Positions 24,111 through 35,956 of a stretch of DNA of 64,000 bases are shown one piece after another. The notes beneath the pieces were generated by a model. It was given only the letters and a program-made list of their open reading frames with translations. It searched no databases and had not been told where the DNA came from. Position numbers and translations under genes: made by a program. The stretch comes from Voacanga thouarsii (taxonomy: Eukaryota; Streptophyta; Magnoliopsida; Gentianales; Apocynaceae): positions 186,001-250,000 of the forward strand of contig JANUWF010002208.1 in NCBI GenBank assembly GCA_026120185.1. Direction: 5' to 3'. The stretch's first letter is position 1, and every line of letters starts with the position of its first letter.

Positions 24111-24353
24111 AGACATAAAGATAATAAAGGTAACAGCTTTTTACCTTTATTTGATCGTCCAAAGATTATTTAACTCGAGGCGCGATCCAACAATCCTCTT
24201 GATCCGACTTCATGAGAGTTGAACGTCTAACCACTATAATCATAGTGTGTGATTATTTCTAACAGTAATCCACACAAAAGAATACTCAAGCACCAAAATT
24301 TCCTATGCTAGCAGAAAAAGATGGCGGCTAGGGTTTCTTCACATTTTCAGCAA

Positions 24354-24449
<96 letters not shown>

Positions 24450-25829
24450 AGAAGAAGAAGAAGAAGAAGAAGAAGAAGAAGAGAATATCATGTATTGCCT
24501 AGGATTTCCGTTTTTCAAAACCTCAGCTAGGGTTTCCAATATGTCATACATATAAATTGAAAAAATCTGCTAAAATTGAGAATTTTAATCCTATTAGAAT
24601 TCCCTAATTGTAATTGGAAACATCAAGTTCTCACAATTACAATTTGGACAATAAATTATAACTAATTATAATTTGTCCACAACAACTTCTCTTTATCTCA
24701 ATTAACCCCATTATGTTATCAAATAACATCTTGAGTATATAATCCAATATTGTGTGTGATCTATTAGGTTTCCTAATCAATTGGTAATGAATATGAATTA
24801 ATCCAAACGTCTTTGAGATTAATAATCCATAATTATTTAGAATTAATCCTATTAATTCTAATAAGGATTGATTTATTAATTTATCAATTAATAAACCCAT
24901 ATTCCCAAATCATGAATAGTATCTAGCAACACATCATGACCACCCAAGAGTCCAAGAAGTTAAGTGGCTTGACATGAACCCTTCAATAACAAACTTCAAT
25001 GCAATTAATTCCTTTCACCATACAATATCTCATTCGGTTTGGAGTACGGAATTGTGCCAACTCCCTCCCGAATTAATTCTGGCCCGAATATAATAGTACT
25101 TGTACCAGGAACCCACTACTCTAGATGTGTATCAATTGAAACTATTTCCAATACACAATTGCCTTGGCCAAGAACTTCTTGAGTAGTAATTCCTACAACT
25201 GGCCATGAGATATTCGCCCCGACTATTAGGAGTGGTGAATCATTTATTAACCCTCTCAATTATTTTCGTTTATCTCACAATGTACCTAATATCCATCTCA
25301 TAGGCGGCCCTCGATCGAGCTTCAGAGATTGGAATTAAAGTATAATGCTCAGCAAACAAAGTACCTTGGAGATCTCAAGTCTAAGGATATTTGCACATTT
25401 GCTATATTGTTATTATATCACTGGCACTAAATAGTTATCCATGTGATTATCTCATAACTAGGTCATCTAATGAACTTGTTCCATTAACAAGCATCCATGT
25501 GTTAACTTTAAGTATCTCAATACTCACGGATATGAGAACCACCGCCTAATCAAATTAGGAGGTCCAACACATGTTAGTCTTAACGCATTAATGATGTCTT
25601 GTCTCATTAATACTATGACTAGGGACTATTTAAGTACAAACACTATACAATATAGTAGGAATCTCATTAAATAATTTTCTTAACACAGTGTTGTACTAGG
25701 AACTTTATCGAACAGTTATATTACTTAAAAGTAAACAAAAGAAACTGTAAGATAAATAATGCATTTTATTAAAATAAAATGTGTCATATGTAATGTACAA
25801 GTGATTACCTCTAGGGCACAATACTAACA
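24111..25829 (-). repeat. CopC 5' LTR, truncated at its inner end
   Basis: Aligns with 17471-19207 of the 3' LTR and ends CTAACA at 25829. The first 91 bases found in the other LTR (TGTTAG to the A-run) are missing, replaced by leader sequence. It contains (GA)45(GAA)12 at 24357-24480. Confidence 0.92.
24357..24480 (+). repeat. Compound microsatellite (GA)45(GAA)12
   Basis: About 90 bases of GA and 36 bases of GAA in the CopC 5' LTR; the counterpart of 17717-17855. Confidence 0.95.
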
Positions 25830-25834
25830 GAAAC

Positions 25835-27046
25835 CTTTTCCCCTGTAGCCATGCTTAAATCCATCCGTATCCTCCTTCACATCGAATGTCATTATAACTC
25901 CGATATATGAAAAATGGATGTTAATACGGCATTTTTAAATGGTCAACTTAGTGAAGACATTTATATGTCCCGACCAGAAGGTTTTATTACTAAAGGCCAA
26001 GAACATATGGTTTGTAAGCTTAAGAAATCTATTTATCGACTTAAGCTGGCTTCCAGAGTATGGAACATTCATTTTGATAAGATTGTAAAGTCTTATAGTT
26101 TTATTCAAAATAAGGATGAACCATGTATGTATAGGAAATTGGAAGGCATAAATGTGATTTTTCTTGTCCTGTATGTGGATGACATTCTACTTTTTGAAAA
26201 TAATGTAGGGACACTGTCATCTACTAAGGTTGGCTATCTAGTCAATTTAGTATGAAGGAATTAGGTAAAACCAATTATATTATTGGGATAAAGCTTCTCA
26301 GAAATTGGAAATAGAGAATGTTAGGTCTATCCCAAGCTACATATATTAATAAGATGCTGGCCAAGTACAACATGGACTCATGCAAGGAGGCATTGATCCC
26401 TTGCAGACATGGGTTATTTTTTTCTTCAAAGGACTGTCTAAAGTCTCAAGATAAAAAAAGGATAGAATGAGTAGGATTCCCTATGCTTCAGCTGTGGGAA
26501 GTATCATGTATACCATGCTATGTACATGGCCAGATATCTACTTTGCCGTAGGCAGAGTTAGCAGATATCAGACAAACCCTGAGGAGGTTCATTGGCAGGC
26601 TATAAAGTATATTCTTAAGTATCTTAAAGGTACAAGAGATTATATGTTGGTTTACAGGGCTGATAACTTGGTTCTTATAGGATACATGGACTTAGACTTC
26701 TAGGCAGATAAGGATGAGAGAAAATCTACTAGTGGATATGTTTTCACCTTATTTGGAGGAGCCATTTCATGGAAGAGTATCAAGTAATCTTGCTTTGCTG
26801 ACTTAACCTTGGAAGCTGAGTATATGGTAGCTTCGGAGGCATCAGCCATTTGGCTCCAGACGTTCCTTTTGGAACTTAGAGTTGTGCCATAAATAGACAA
26901 ACTAGTTGTGATGTATTGTGATAATATTGGTGCAATCTCACAATCTAAAAAACCAAGGAACCACAAAAAGGGGAAGCACATAGAAAGAAAGTACCACTTG
27001 ATCCAGGATTTCAACTAGAGACGGGGAGTCGCGGTGGAATAGATTA
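25835..27046 (+). pseudogene. CopB reverse transcriptase C-terminal part and RNase H
   Basis: It continues from 17379 after CopC: TFSPVAMLKSIRILL, then an open piece 25914-26255 with MDVNTAFLNGQLSEDIYMSRPEGF and catalytic YVDD (26172-26183). A frameshift follows near 26220. Then KELGKTNYIIGI, a piece at 26467-26703 (SRIPYASAVGSIMYTMLCTWP), and RNase H (RKSTSGYVFTLFGGAISW, LEAEYMVASEASA, AISQSKKP). Stops at about 26312, 26701 and 26791. It ends at GATTA (27042-27046), the left target copy of SoloF, and continues at 31211. Confidence 0.88.
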
Positions 27047-27261
27047 TGTGAAACCCCAACTAAAACCAACCTTAGAGTAAGGGGGGTCGGGATGCATATC
27101 ATATTTTCTTGCATGCATAAATATATTTTTGAATGATTTTATGTGCTTTGGAATTGTGATTTATAGTCTAGAAATCTTAGTTGTGCTTATTGAGTAGGAA
27201 AGGTAAAATGGTAATTTTGCTTGAAGAGAAAATATGGGGATAGCTTGAGGTTTAAATAGGA

Positions 27262-27322
27262 AGGTGGTTCAGTGGTTAGAGCTTTGGAATTAATCTCTAA
27301 GGTCTTGAGTTCAAATCCCACT
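27262..27322 (+). promoter_or_regulatory. tRNA-like segment with pol III A and B boxes
   Basis: TGGTTCAGTGG (27265-27275) fits the A box and GTTCAAATC (27309-27317) fits the B box, 44 bases apart as in a tRNA gene. A 5-bp stem with a 7-base loop (27285-27301 region) resembles an anticodon arm, but the T stem pairs poorly and no acceptor stem is seen. Likely a tRNA-derived SINE head or a fossil tRNA captured by the LTR, not a working tRNA gene. Confidence 0.5.
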
Positions 27323-28889
27323 AATTAAGTTTTATCATGGTTAAATTTTATTTTTATAGGGTCGGATATTTTCGGCCCTTGCATGCCATGAGTAGAAGTA
27401 GGAGTGTTGTCCTAAGGGAGACTTGAAGGGAATGTCTTAATCCTACTCTTGTGCCCTACAAAAATTCTTAAGGGATTCATGCCCTTTTTGTTCCCTAGCT
27501 TACCTTAAATTATTCATCAATTAAGCTTGTTCAATTATCCAAATCCATATTTTATTTCCAAAAAATTCTGGCAAGGTTCTTTAATCTGGGAATTTCGAAA
27601 ATGTCTCCTTGAGGATAGAATGTTGACTGAAAATGGGGAAGGAATTAAGGAAGGTTCCCAAGAGAATTAATCTCCATGGTTGAAGCTTCAAACTCCACTC
27701 TATAAGTGTTCATCTTCTTCATGTAGCAATCTGGAAACTTTCCATGTTCTTGGTCAGTTCAGCTTTCAAAAAATTTAGTCTTTTTCTTCACTCAAATGCT
27801 GCCAGAAAAATAGCCAACTTGTTCAGCTTGAAGACTGAAATCATTGGCCAAAAATCGGACAGCATAAGAGCTGTGCAAACCAGGAAAATTCCTAGGCAGT
27901 TTCGTAGCTTGGTAGGCAAAAAACCAAGCTGTTTCTTCCACCTTTCAAATCAGCAATTTAACTCTATTTTTCCTTCATAAAGAAGGCTGGAAACCAACCC
28001 TCTAATACCCCTTCAAACCTTCTGCAAGTTGGCTGGAACATTGCAGAAAAATCTGCACAAAAATTCCAACAAACCTCTTGAATGAACAACCAGAAATTCC
28101 GGCATTGCTTCCTCTTCAATCTTGTCCGAAACTCACTCCCATTTTTTTGTAAAACTAACCTTAGTCAGCCATGAACTGAACTTCATCACCTCCTTCATTG
28201 ATCTGCACGAAATGAACACCATAGATACTCCTTAAATCACTACAATCAAGCCTTCAATTGGAATTAAAAAATTTAGCAAATTACTCCATGAAACTTCCAT
28301 GGATTAAGCCTCAACCAACCAAAAATTTCCTCCACCATTGCACTCTATATTTTAGCCACACTATAGCTCCTTCAACCTCATTCATCTCAGCAAAACTTCA
28401 GCAAATTCCAGTAGGCCATAGCAGCTCTAAGAACCTCCATCAACCAAGCCATTCTTACCATAGTTTCTACCTTAATTCACTCCCTAATTTACACCTTTTG
28501 AATTTCAAACAACCAGCTTTCACTCTTTTTCCTAATCTGAAAATTCAATCACAAGAATTCCTCCAGCCATTTGGCCAACCCCATTCAGCAAATTTCGTCC
28601 AGCTTCTCTCTATTCTCTCCATTTCTCCAAGAACACCAAGAACACACACCACCATTCTTCAAGCCTAAGACCACCCTAAACACCTCCATTCTCTCCCAAA
28701 AACTCCAGATCATGTCTACTCACCCTTTAGAATCCATTTCTGTACTTTATAACGTCAAACATTGAAAACAAAATTCTGCTCAGGGATCAAAACCAGAATT
28801 TTTCTTGAAGATTCAAGAACTCTCTCAAGATAACCAAGAACGATTCTGTTCGTCTATTTTCCCCTTCAATCTTTAATATAATATACTAA

Positions 28890-28894
<5 letters not shown>

Positions 28895-28922
<28 letters not shown>
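28895..28922 (+). repeat. (CT)n microsatellite in SoloF
   Basis: About 14 CT units, flanked by CCCTCTC and TTGGCC. Confidence 0.9.
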
Positions 28923-28926
<4 letters not shown>

Positions 28927-31210
28927 CCGAAATGGTTGTTTCAACCATGGCCATTTTCTCTTCTTCCTTCTTGGTCGGATCAAGTCTTCCAAGTGTGTGG
29001 ACTCTCTTTAGACTTCATCAAGGTAGTCATCATTTGAGTATGTCTCTTTAACCCTCTCCTTAATTCTAAAATCACGTCTCTTGGATGTAGTTAGAAAAGG
29101 ATGGAATATGATTGGAGATTGAGTATGTGTTTGTATGAAGGAGTTGGGATTGGAGCATAAGGTTGTTTTGTCATGATTGAGTTTTATGATATTGTGTAGT
29201 TGTTGCATGATCTTCATATCGTGAGTTACTGTGAATGATTAAGCATGATAGATATTATGTCACCTTTGGTGAATAGAGTTTTATGTTCTTGTATTCTTGT
29301 TGATGCCATGAATATGATTATGTTTAGTGAAGTTTGGATCATATGATGGTAGATATAGATTTAAGCCTTTATTCATGAATTGAATGGTTTGTTGATTGGT
29401 GTTAGAGTTTATATTCATGCTTATTATTAGCAATAGGAGAATTATGATCATGACCTTGTTGATCCTAAACTATTTAAGTTAGCCAATTTTATTACATTAA
29501 TAAAAATTAGAACTATATTTTCTTCCCATAATTTCGAAAACCCTAGGAAGCTTTGGAATTGGATTGTTAAATAGAATAGTGATATTTTAGCTAAATAAAT
29601 GATATCTTTTATTAAAAATAAAATATATAAATATTATATACAATAATAATATTAAATAAAGCCTTTTATATAAATAATCATAATAGGTAAAATATTAATC
29701 TTATAAGTCATATATTCATAAACACTATTAAAATTTATTTATTATCTTTTAATCAAAATATAATAAAATTTACTTATTATTACTTTTATTTATTATTTTC
29801 TAACTATTAATTATTAATTAAGAAAATAGTAATAATTTATTATTTTAATATCATCAAGGACTTAAGACCTTCATCAAATAAACCTTAGTTTATTTATTAA
29901 TAACAAAGATTATATTTGAACATATAACTTATTAATAATTATTTCACAATCGCTACTTATTTTATTATCAAGCTAGATTTATTTTATAAAATCCTTTTAT
30001 CATCTAGCCTTAAAGTTTGGGACATTAGGGTCATGATTGTAGTAAGTTGAACTAGGATTATTTATGGAAGCAAATTTGGCTTGAGTTTAATTATAACTTG
30101 TGTTTAACCCAGGCAGGGTTAGGTCAGCTTTGGAAGATCTTTGAATTAGCTTAAGTAAGGGATCAGGCAAGCTCGTGCATAAAACTTATTTGATGACAAA
30201 AGGTTACCATAGCAAGCCAAACGCGAAGTGTGTGAACACTCATTTTGTAAAGGTAATTGTTTCTTGTTTCAGTCAAACAAATAATTTGAAATCCAACAAG
30301 CAGTTTTACTCAAACACTAAAGTTGTTCTAAAACCAACTTTGGCACAAACTATAAAAACCCTTGATTGCCATTTCCAAGTAAAGCAATGTTTTATCAATT
30401 TTCTCCCAAGTGGGATAAACAACGTTGAGTACTCAATAAGGGTAGGCTAGTAGCACTAGTTTTGAAGAGCAACAGCGTGTCTTCTGGTAGGAGGCCACCT
30501 CCAAAAGATGAACTCAACTTGGAGAAGCGACAGTACTACTTAGTCATGCCGGTCAGAGCTAGCAGGTTTCAATCATGTGGACTGTGTGTTGCCGGAGTGG
30601 GCAACCGGTTTGTTTGGGTGTAGAGAAGGAGGAGTATCTTACCCAGTAAGCCGTACACCTACCTTTTGTCAATTTACACAAAGTGTGGTATTCTGACCGT
30701 TATATAGACATGGGGCCTAACGTGTGGTAACCCATGGCCGTCTAGTTGAGTGGTTGAGTTTATTGTGCACTTGTATGGTTTCAAAAGAGGAAAACGCTAC
30801 TCTTTATTTTAACCTTATTTATTGCTTGCCAGCATTTTCTCTTATGAAATTTTACAACTCGCATACATGAACTGTTTTCCTGAATACTCAAAGCACACAC
30901 GGACTTACTGAGATTTTTATCTCATCACCTTTTCTGCCATGTTTTCAGGGCGATCCTGTTGTGGAGAAGAATAGCTAGAATGTTACCTTCTTGAAGACTC
31001 TATGTTATTTAATTTATATGTTATTTTGAGAGATGATAGTGAATAATTTATTTTGGATTTGTTCTGGAGTTTTTGGGTTGTAATAAGTTTTTAATTTCAA
31101 AGAATTATTTTTTTTTCGTTTGTGTGATCTAGATATAAAGACCTCTTGTTCTTTAGAAGGGGCAACATCCCCGACCCTGTTGGGCCTAGATTGTGGGGTG
31201 TTACAGATTA

Positions 31211-31332
31211 CCTCAGAAAATAATCTTGCATATCCTGTCACCAAGTCTTTGGCAGATAAAGTCTTTAGAAAACATTGATATGCCATAGGGGTGGGCACTT
31301 ATAGACTTAGTCTTAGAGTGCAAATGTGATAT
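31211..31332 (+). pseudogene. CopB RNase H, last residues, and purine tract
   Basis: Continuation of CopB after SoloF: ENNLAYPVTKSLADKVF, the usual copia C-terminus (compare NLADPFTKPL). The in-frame stop just upstream (GAATAGATT) is in both halves of the restored reading. After the pol end, GTGCAAATGTGATAT is a degenerate purine tract in front of the 3' LTR. Confidence 0.85.
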
Positions 31333-33253
31333 TATTGGAATTTGTGCTCTCTTAGACTAGGTTTTTGATGTAATTTTAACTTGTATTAATACAAGTATTT
31401 TTTTCAGAATTTATTTGTAAAATGTTCTTTATATTTGTGAAAGATTTTATTAAAAAAGACCCATTGTGTTTTAGTAAATAGTTCATCTGAATAGAGGTCT
31501 TTCATAGTAAAGTATAGACCATGAGATACTTAACACATAAACTGTTGTTCTTAACCAGATGATGAGAATGGGAATCTTATCATGGTAAGGTTATTGTGTT
31601 ATGAATTCTAAATAGGGAATAACTTATCTTTAGGCAATGAGTAGTCTACATATTTCATAACACAAGTGTATTTCAAATACGTAGAACAGGACTTGTAGTA
31701 GCAGTTTCTAAAGGTACTAAATGATAGAAACCCAAACTACTACCGCTACAGTATGGACTTGTACTCTAGAGTTTGAGTATAAGTTGGTGGTCTGACAAAG
31801 CTAGAAGTATATGCTTTGTTATACTGTAGTTCAGGTTCTTGAGAAGGACCAATATACTTATATATTGGGAATATATAACTAGTTAGTCAAGACAGGCTTG
31901 TACAAGATAGTGTCTACACTATATCGCCCATTGTGGTTGTCCGAATGATCTAATTGTCTAGGGCCCTAGGACACATGACTTGGATATTGGCTTTAGGGTA
32001 GCTCTCTTGGAAAGCGAGAATATTTCAAGAAGTCGTAGATCAGTGGACCAAAAGCCTAAGGATGGTAAATGTCTTTTAGAGATGTGTTAGTATACTCTTT
32101 CCTTTTTAAATGCACGATGATGTGTAGAGGGATATTTTGGTCATTTCACCTACAGGTCAGAGACATAGCTAACATAGCATTGTCTTTGGGGTCAATATTT
32201 CCTTATGATGATATTAGAAAACATCTAAAATGTAAAATACAGCTATTTATATAGCAATGGTATTTTAGTCATTTTAATAGCCAAGGCTATGTGTCTCTTT
32301 GGTCCTTGGAATAGCCCGTAAGTCCTAATTATTTTAGGTCAAGGAAATGGTCACAATAAAAAAAGATTTTATTTTATTTAAGAAGTCTAATTTATTTTTT
32401 AGACTGGAATAAAATAAAGGAATGAGATAAATTAATTTTATAATCTAGTTTAATTAGTTAATTAATTATTCAGGGTCTAAGCCCAGTTAAATAATTAAAA
32501 AAATTAACTTGGGCTTAAACTAGTTAATAAAAGGCTTAAATAATTATTTTAGTTCATTTGGGCTCATTAATTATTTATTAGGTTATTTTAATAGGCCCAA
32601 GAAATAAATAATTAATGGTTATTATTTTTGGACTCATTGGGTCTAAGAAAAATAATAAATTATTTTGGCCCAATAGCTTAGACTAAAGGGTTATTTTTGT
32701 TCATAGTACAAAAGAGTTAAGGATGACTCAAAACTCTTCTATTGATAACCTCCAAATGTTTTGAAATATTAAACATCGGTGTTTTGGTTATCTGGTGAAG
32801 TGAAGTATCATGGGTTGTGAATAGTCGGGGCTTCCTCTCTTTCACAGCAGACACATGACACAGAGAAAAAAAAAACCGGAGCTTTTTCTTTCTCTCTCAC
32901 TCATTTCTTTTCTTTGTCTTTCATCTTCTTGATTTTGCTAATTAATAGCAAAGGATCAAGAAGGATCATTCCTCGCCTAGGTCGTTTCACCAACACAAAT
33001 TAGGCGAAGGAAGATTCTGAGAAACGAAAAGCTTCGTATATATGCCAGGGAGAAGTTGGAGAATCACTGGTCATCAACCAAAAGTTTTAACGGGTGAAGG
33101 AGATGTGACCATCGTTCTATTAGCTTCCTCGTGGCCAAACAAAGCAATGCCCAGAGGAGGTATTCATTTTTGCCTTTTGCTATGCCGTGTATGGTGCCTT
33201 TTCTGGTTTTTATTTTACTGCATGCATGATTTCCTCTGTATTCATTGCCTTCA
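31333..33253 (+). repeat. CopB 3' LTR
   Basis: About 1,920 bases starting TATTGGAATTTG (TG mutated to TA) and ending GCCTTCA. It aligns with the solo LTR at 7280-9101, except for a divergent segment at about 32750-33200. It is followed at once by AthA gag (QVNTPYSNTYNPGW), which fixes the right end. The 133-codon ORF at 33042 crosses the LTR end and is not a gene. Confidence 0.85.
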
Positions 33254-33575
33254 CAAGTTAATACTCCTTATAGCAATACTTATAATCCAGGTTGGTGGAA
33301 TCACTCTAACATTTCTTGGAATAATAAAAAATAACCTCGGTAAGCTTCTTCGAATTTTGGGATGCGAAAGACTTAACCACCACTGTCGTACAATGCCCTA
33401 CCGACTAAACCATCCTTGGAGGAGCTGGTCACCCAACTGGTAAGTGGAACAGAAATATGATTCAAATAATCAATACAACCACAAGAAGCTTGAAGGCGTC
33501 CATGTGGGATCGTCAACCGAACCACTTCTAGGAAACACAGAGACCAACCCACGGGACCAAGACCGTGGGAAATGT
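33254..33575 (+). pseudogene. AthA gag, C-terminal part
   Basis: QVNTPYSNTYNPGWWNHSNISW is the conserved Athila gag tail motif; it is followed by PPLSYNALPTKPSLEELVTQL and, in other frames, NTTTRSLKASM and NTETNPRDQ. Two frameshifts and several stops. It begins exactly at the CopB LTR end, showing that CopB inserted into gag. Confidence 0.8.
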
Positions 33576-34750
33576 TAATTTTGAACTGCTTGAGTTTTTT
33601 TTGGACAATATTTTAAATTCTAGTTTTCATTTTTTTGGCTGTTTCTTTTAATTTTGAGACTATATTCTTCTTATACGTTTGTGTTCTTTTCCTATAATTT
33701 CATTAAATTCTAGAAAAAAAATTTACTTTTTGGCCAGAGCTGACCTGGCACCGAGCCCAACTCGTGGCCTAACAGAAATCGTGGGGTAGAACCGGCCTAG
33801 TGGTAGGCCCAATCCTTGGGCCTAACAGCAGGCCCGTTTGGTCTCCACACTAAAACTGGCCTTCTTAGCCATTTTTTTCAAGACACTCTCATCCTTCTCA
33901 AATTTTCTGTCAACCCATCATCGGGTTCATGTTCAAAATACCGCCGAATCATTTTCTAAACCTCCAAAACACTCTCAAAACATAAAATCCTCAATTTGTT
34001 CTTGAAAGTTTGGACCAAAACAACGAAAAATGTAATATTTTCCTCTAAAACCCATTTTTCAATCATTCTATTGGGGCACAATTTCTTCGATCTTTTGGCA
34101 TAGAATCATTGCCCATGCATTGAAGATTATTGTGGTATGAATTTTCTAGACTTTTTACGGTTACATTTTTCTGATGAATTTTTTGTACTTTTTCTATGTA
34201 TTTTTGGGCAAAAATTCTTGAATAGTTTCTGGTGAAGGATTTAATTGTGATGATTTCTTTCTTTGAGCTTTCATTGGCATGAGAATATCATTGATAATGC
34301 TCTATGATTAATGCTGTTGATATTTCATATCTTTTTGGAAGTGATTGAGCATGCATTTTTTTGAAGTTATTTTTGGGATAAAGGATACTTGTTCATGTTT
34401 AACTTATCTTGTGCTTATAAACTTTACATTGTGATATAAATGGTATGGCTAATTGAGCATTGTGATTTTGAGTTGGATATTGAATTATCGAGCACTATTG
34501 AACATTGTGGATTTGATCAAGCCTATTGATATCGTGTTTGGATTGGCATATGCCTATCTTTCTTGTAGGTCTATTGGAGGGGATTGAGTGGTGTTTTATT
34601 GCCTTTCTTGTGGTGTTTTGTGTTAAGTTGGTGGTGGTGCTAAATGGTGTTGCAATTGCAAGAAGGTTGAGAGTTGAGCATTGGTTGTAAAGAGTGACTT
34701 GACAGAATCATATTTTTCTATTCTACCATTTTTCTTCATCCTTCCATCTT
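33576..34750 (+). other. AthA spacer where pol is missing
   Basis: A region of 1.2 kb between the gag tail and the 3' ORF with no protease, RT, RNase H or integrase motif in any frame. The text at 33770-34140 (GC-richer, then TTTTCAATC-rich) resembles the leader that precedes the 3' ORF in Athila elements. A deletion of about 4 kb of pol is inferred. Confidence 0.6.
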
Positions 34751-35956
34751 GTCTAGATGACCTAGAGGGTTAGCATCAGGGGCTAAGAAAGCTCGAGATG
34801 TATCTTCTTCCACACATTCTTTCAAGCCTCTACCTACCCAACCTACCCAAATTTCTGATCTTATGTGTCAAATCTGGTATAACAAGCACCAACATAATAA
34901 GATTATAGTAGAAAAGTGATACAAGCATTTTTTAAACAATTTCCTTGAGTTTTCTACTATGTTTAGGCTCCTAAGGTGAGAGGCCATCATTAGAATGGAA
35001 GGTCCTTATTGTCCTATGCGCGTTAGAGAGTTTTATACCAACATGTAGGACAAAAAGAAAAATAATCTCCAAGTCATCTCCACTATGGTCAAATGGATTA
35101 CCATTAAGTTTGACAGGACTAGACTAGCAAGAATTTTAGGAGACCCAGATGAGGGGTAGTGGATTGCTGTGGACCATAATAACCAAAAGGTCATTTCTGA
35201 GCCTACATGGGATGTAAAGGCTGTCAGGGCTAGTTTTCCTATATAGAGGAAAGGTCAAATAGGTCAAACTAGTTTTTACTCAAACAATGATCTTGAGGCC
35301 CGATGGCATGCTATAGTCTATATCTTTGCTTTCAATGTCTATCCTAAGGCTAGTGGCTTCAGTGAGTTTAGGGTCCTTAACTTTTATATTTTAGATAAAA
35401 TGGGGGAAAATGAGCCTATTCCCCTTGCCCCAATTATCATTCACTCTATGCGAGAGGTTGTTTCCTCTAATATTGCAACCAAAGCCCTCAAATTTTCTTT
35501 GGTTATTATGCACATTCTGAGAGACTTTAGAGTGTGGATGGATGGAGAGTTAAGTGAGCCTACTACTGATCGCAACTTAGTGACGGAGCATACTTTGGTT
35601 CAGTGTGGGTATCGTTATGATGAAAGGGCCAAGAGATGGAAGAGGCCGTATGAGGTGCAACACTCCAAAAGAAAAGAGCCTCCCCCTGATGAGGAGGCAG
35701 AAGAGGAGCCACCTACTAGATCTACCCCTCGGCCACTAGCTCTCATTTGTGTACTAATTTTGAGGCACGAATGGAGGTGCAGATGGAGAGTTAAATGACC
35801 ATCCACCTCCAGCTTCACGATTCTATTGCAGACATTCATCACTACTAAGATGTTCAAGATCAAAGATTGGCCACTTTGATCTAACAATTTACTGGTGCAT
35901 CTTCCAATCGCGTAGCTAACAATGGGGACAGTGATGATGATAAGGATAACTGTTAA
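34751..35956 (+). pseudogene. AthA 3' ORF (putative plant transposon protein domain), broken
   Basis: A readable protein of about 400 codons: GLASGAKKARDVSSS, HNKIIVEK, FLNNFLEFSTMF, then MRVREFYTNM, the same conserved core as the SirA and SirB extra ORFs (EFY-x-N/H-L/M). The open piece 35400-35798 covers MGENEPIPLAPIIIHSM, KALKFSLVIMHILRDF and a basic, acidic-tailed end; the last residues (GDSDDDKDNC) end at a TAA at 35954. At least five stops and one frameshift near 35800. In Athila the ORF behind pol is often called env-like, but no signal peptide or membrane anchor is evident here. Role unknown. Confidence 0.75.

Larger units (their letters stand above)
17380..25829 (-). mobile_element. 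CopC: Ty1/copia element inserted in CopB RT
   Basis: Complete-span minus-strand element: 3' LTR 17380-19207, purine tract, RNase H, RT, integrase, protease, gag, leader, and a truncated 5' LTR 24111-25829. Target duplication GAAAC occurs at 17375-17379 and 25830-25834, and removal restores the CopB RT reading EETFSPVA. Same family as CopD and, over leader and LTR, CopA. The primer site and 91 bases of the 5' LTR have been deleted. Coding pieces lie in three frames. Confidence 0.93.
27047..31205. mobile_element. SoloF: 4.2 kb coding-free LTR-like insertion
   Basis: Bounded by TGTGAAACCCC and GGGGTGTTACA, imperfect inverted ends, with target duplication GATTA at 27042-27046 and 31206-31210. 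Removal restores the CopB RNase H frame. No protein domain is found; the ORFs inside are proline/serine/leucine-poor translations without family match. The ends and the size resemble very large LTRs of plant gypsy elements of the Tekay/Del or Tat/Ogre kind (inference from memory), so it is most simply a solo LTR; a non-autonomous element is the alternative, but no internal direct repeat of the ends is seen. It contains a tRNA-like segment (27262-27322), a (CT)n run and A/T-rich tracts at 29480-30000. Confidence 0.8.
14809..33253 (+). mobile_element. CopB: Ty1/copia element lacking its 5' LTR
   Basis: Plus-strand copia relic: gag 14809-15600, protease and integrase to 16918, RT 16919-17379 and 25835-26260, RNase H 26467-27046 and 31211-31318, purine tract, 3' LTR 31333-33253. 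CopC interrupts RT and SoloF interrupts RNase H, both with exact target duplications and restored reading frames. On the right the LTR ends directly against AthA gag at 33254. The left boundary is undefined because no 5' LTR is found upstream of gag. Confidence 0.85.

Noticed and set aside
27262..27322. Functional tRNA gene
   Set aside because: The T stem pairs poorly and no acceptor stem can be drawn; only A and B boxes and a possible anticodon arm remain.
28258..28668. 136-codon ORF in SoloF
   Set aside because: Composition follows a TC/CA-rich strand, there is no domain, and it sits in an LTR-like unit.
33042..33443. 133-codon ORF with hydrophobic stretch
   Set aside because: It crosses the CopB LTR end into AthA gag in a different frame from gag, so it is an artefact of the junction.
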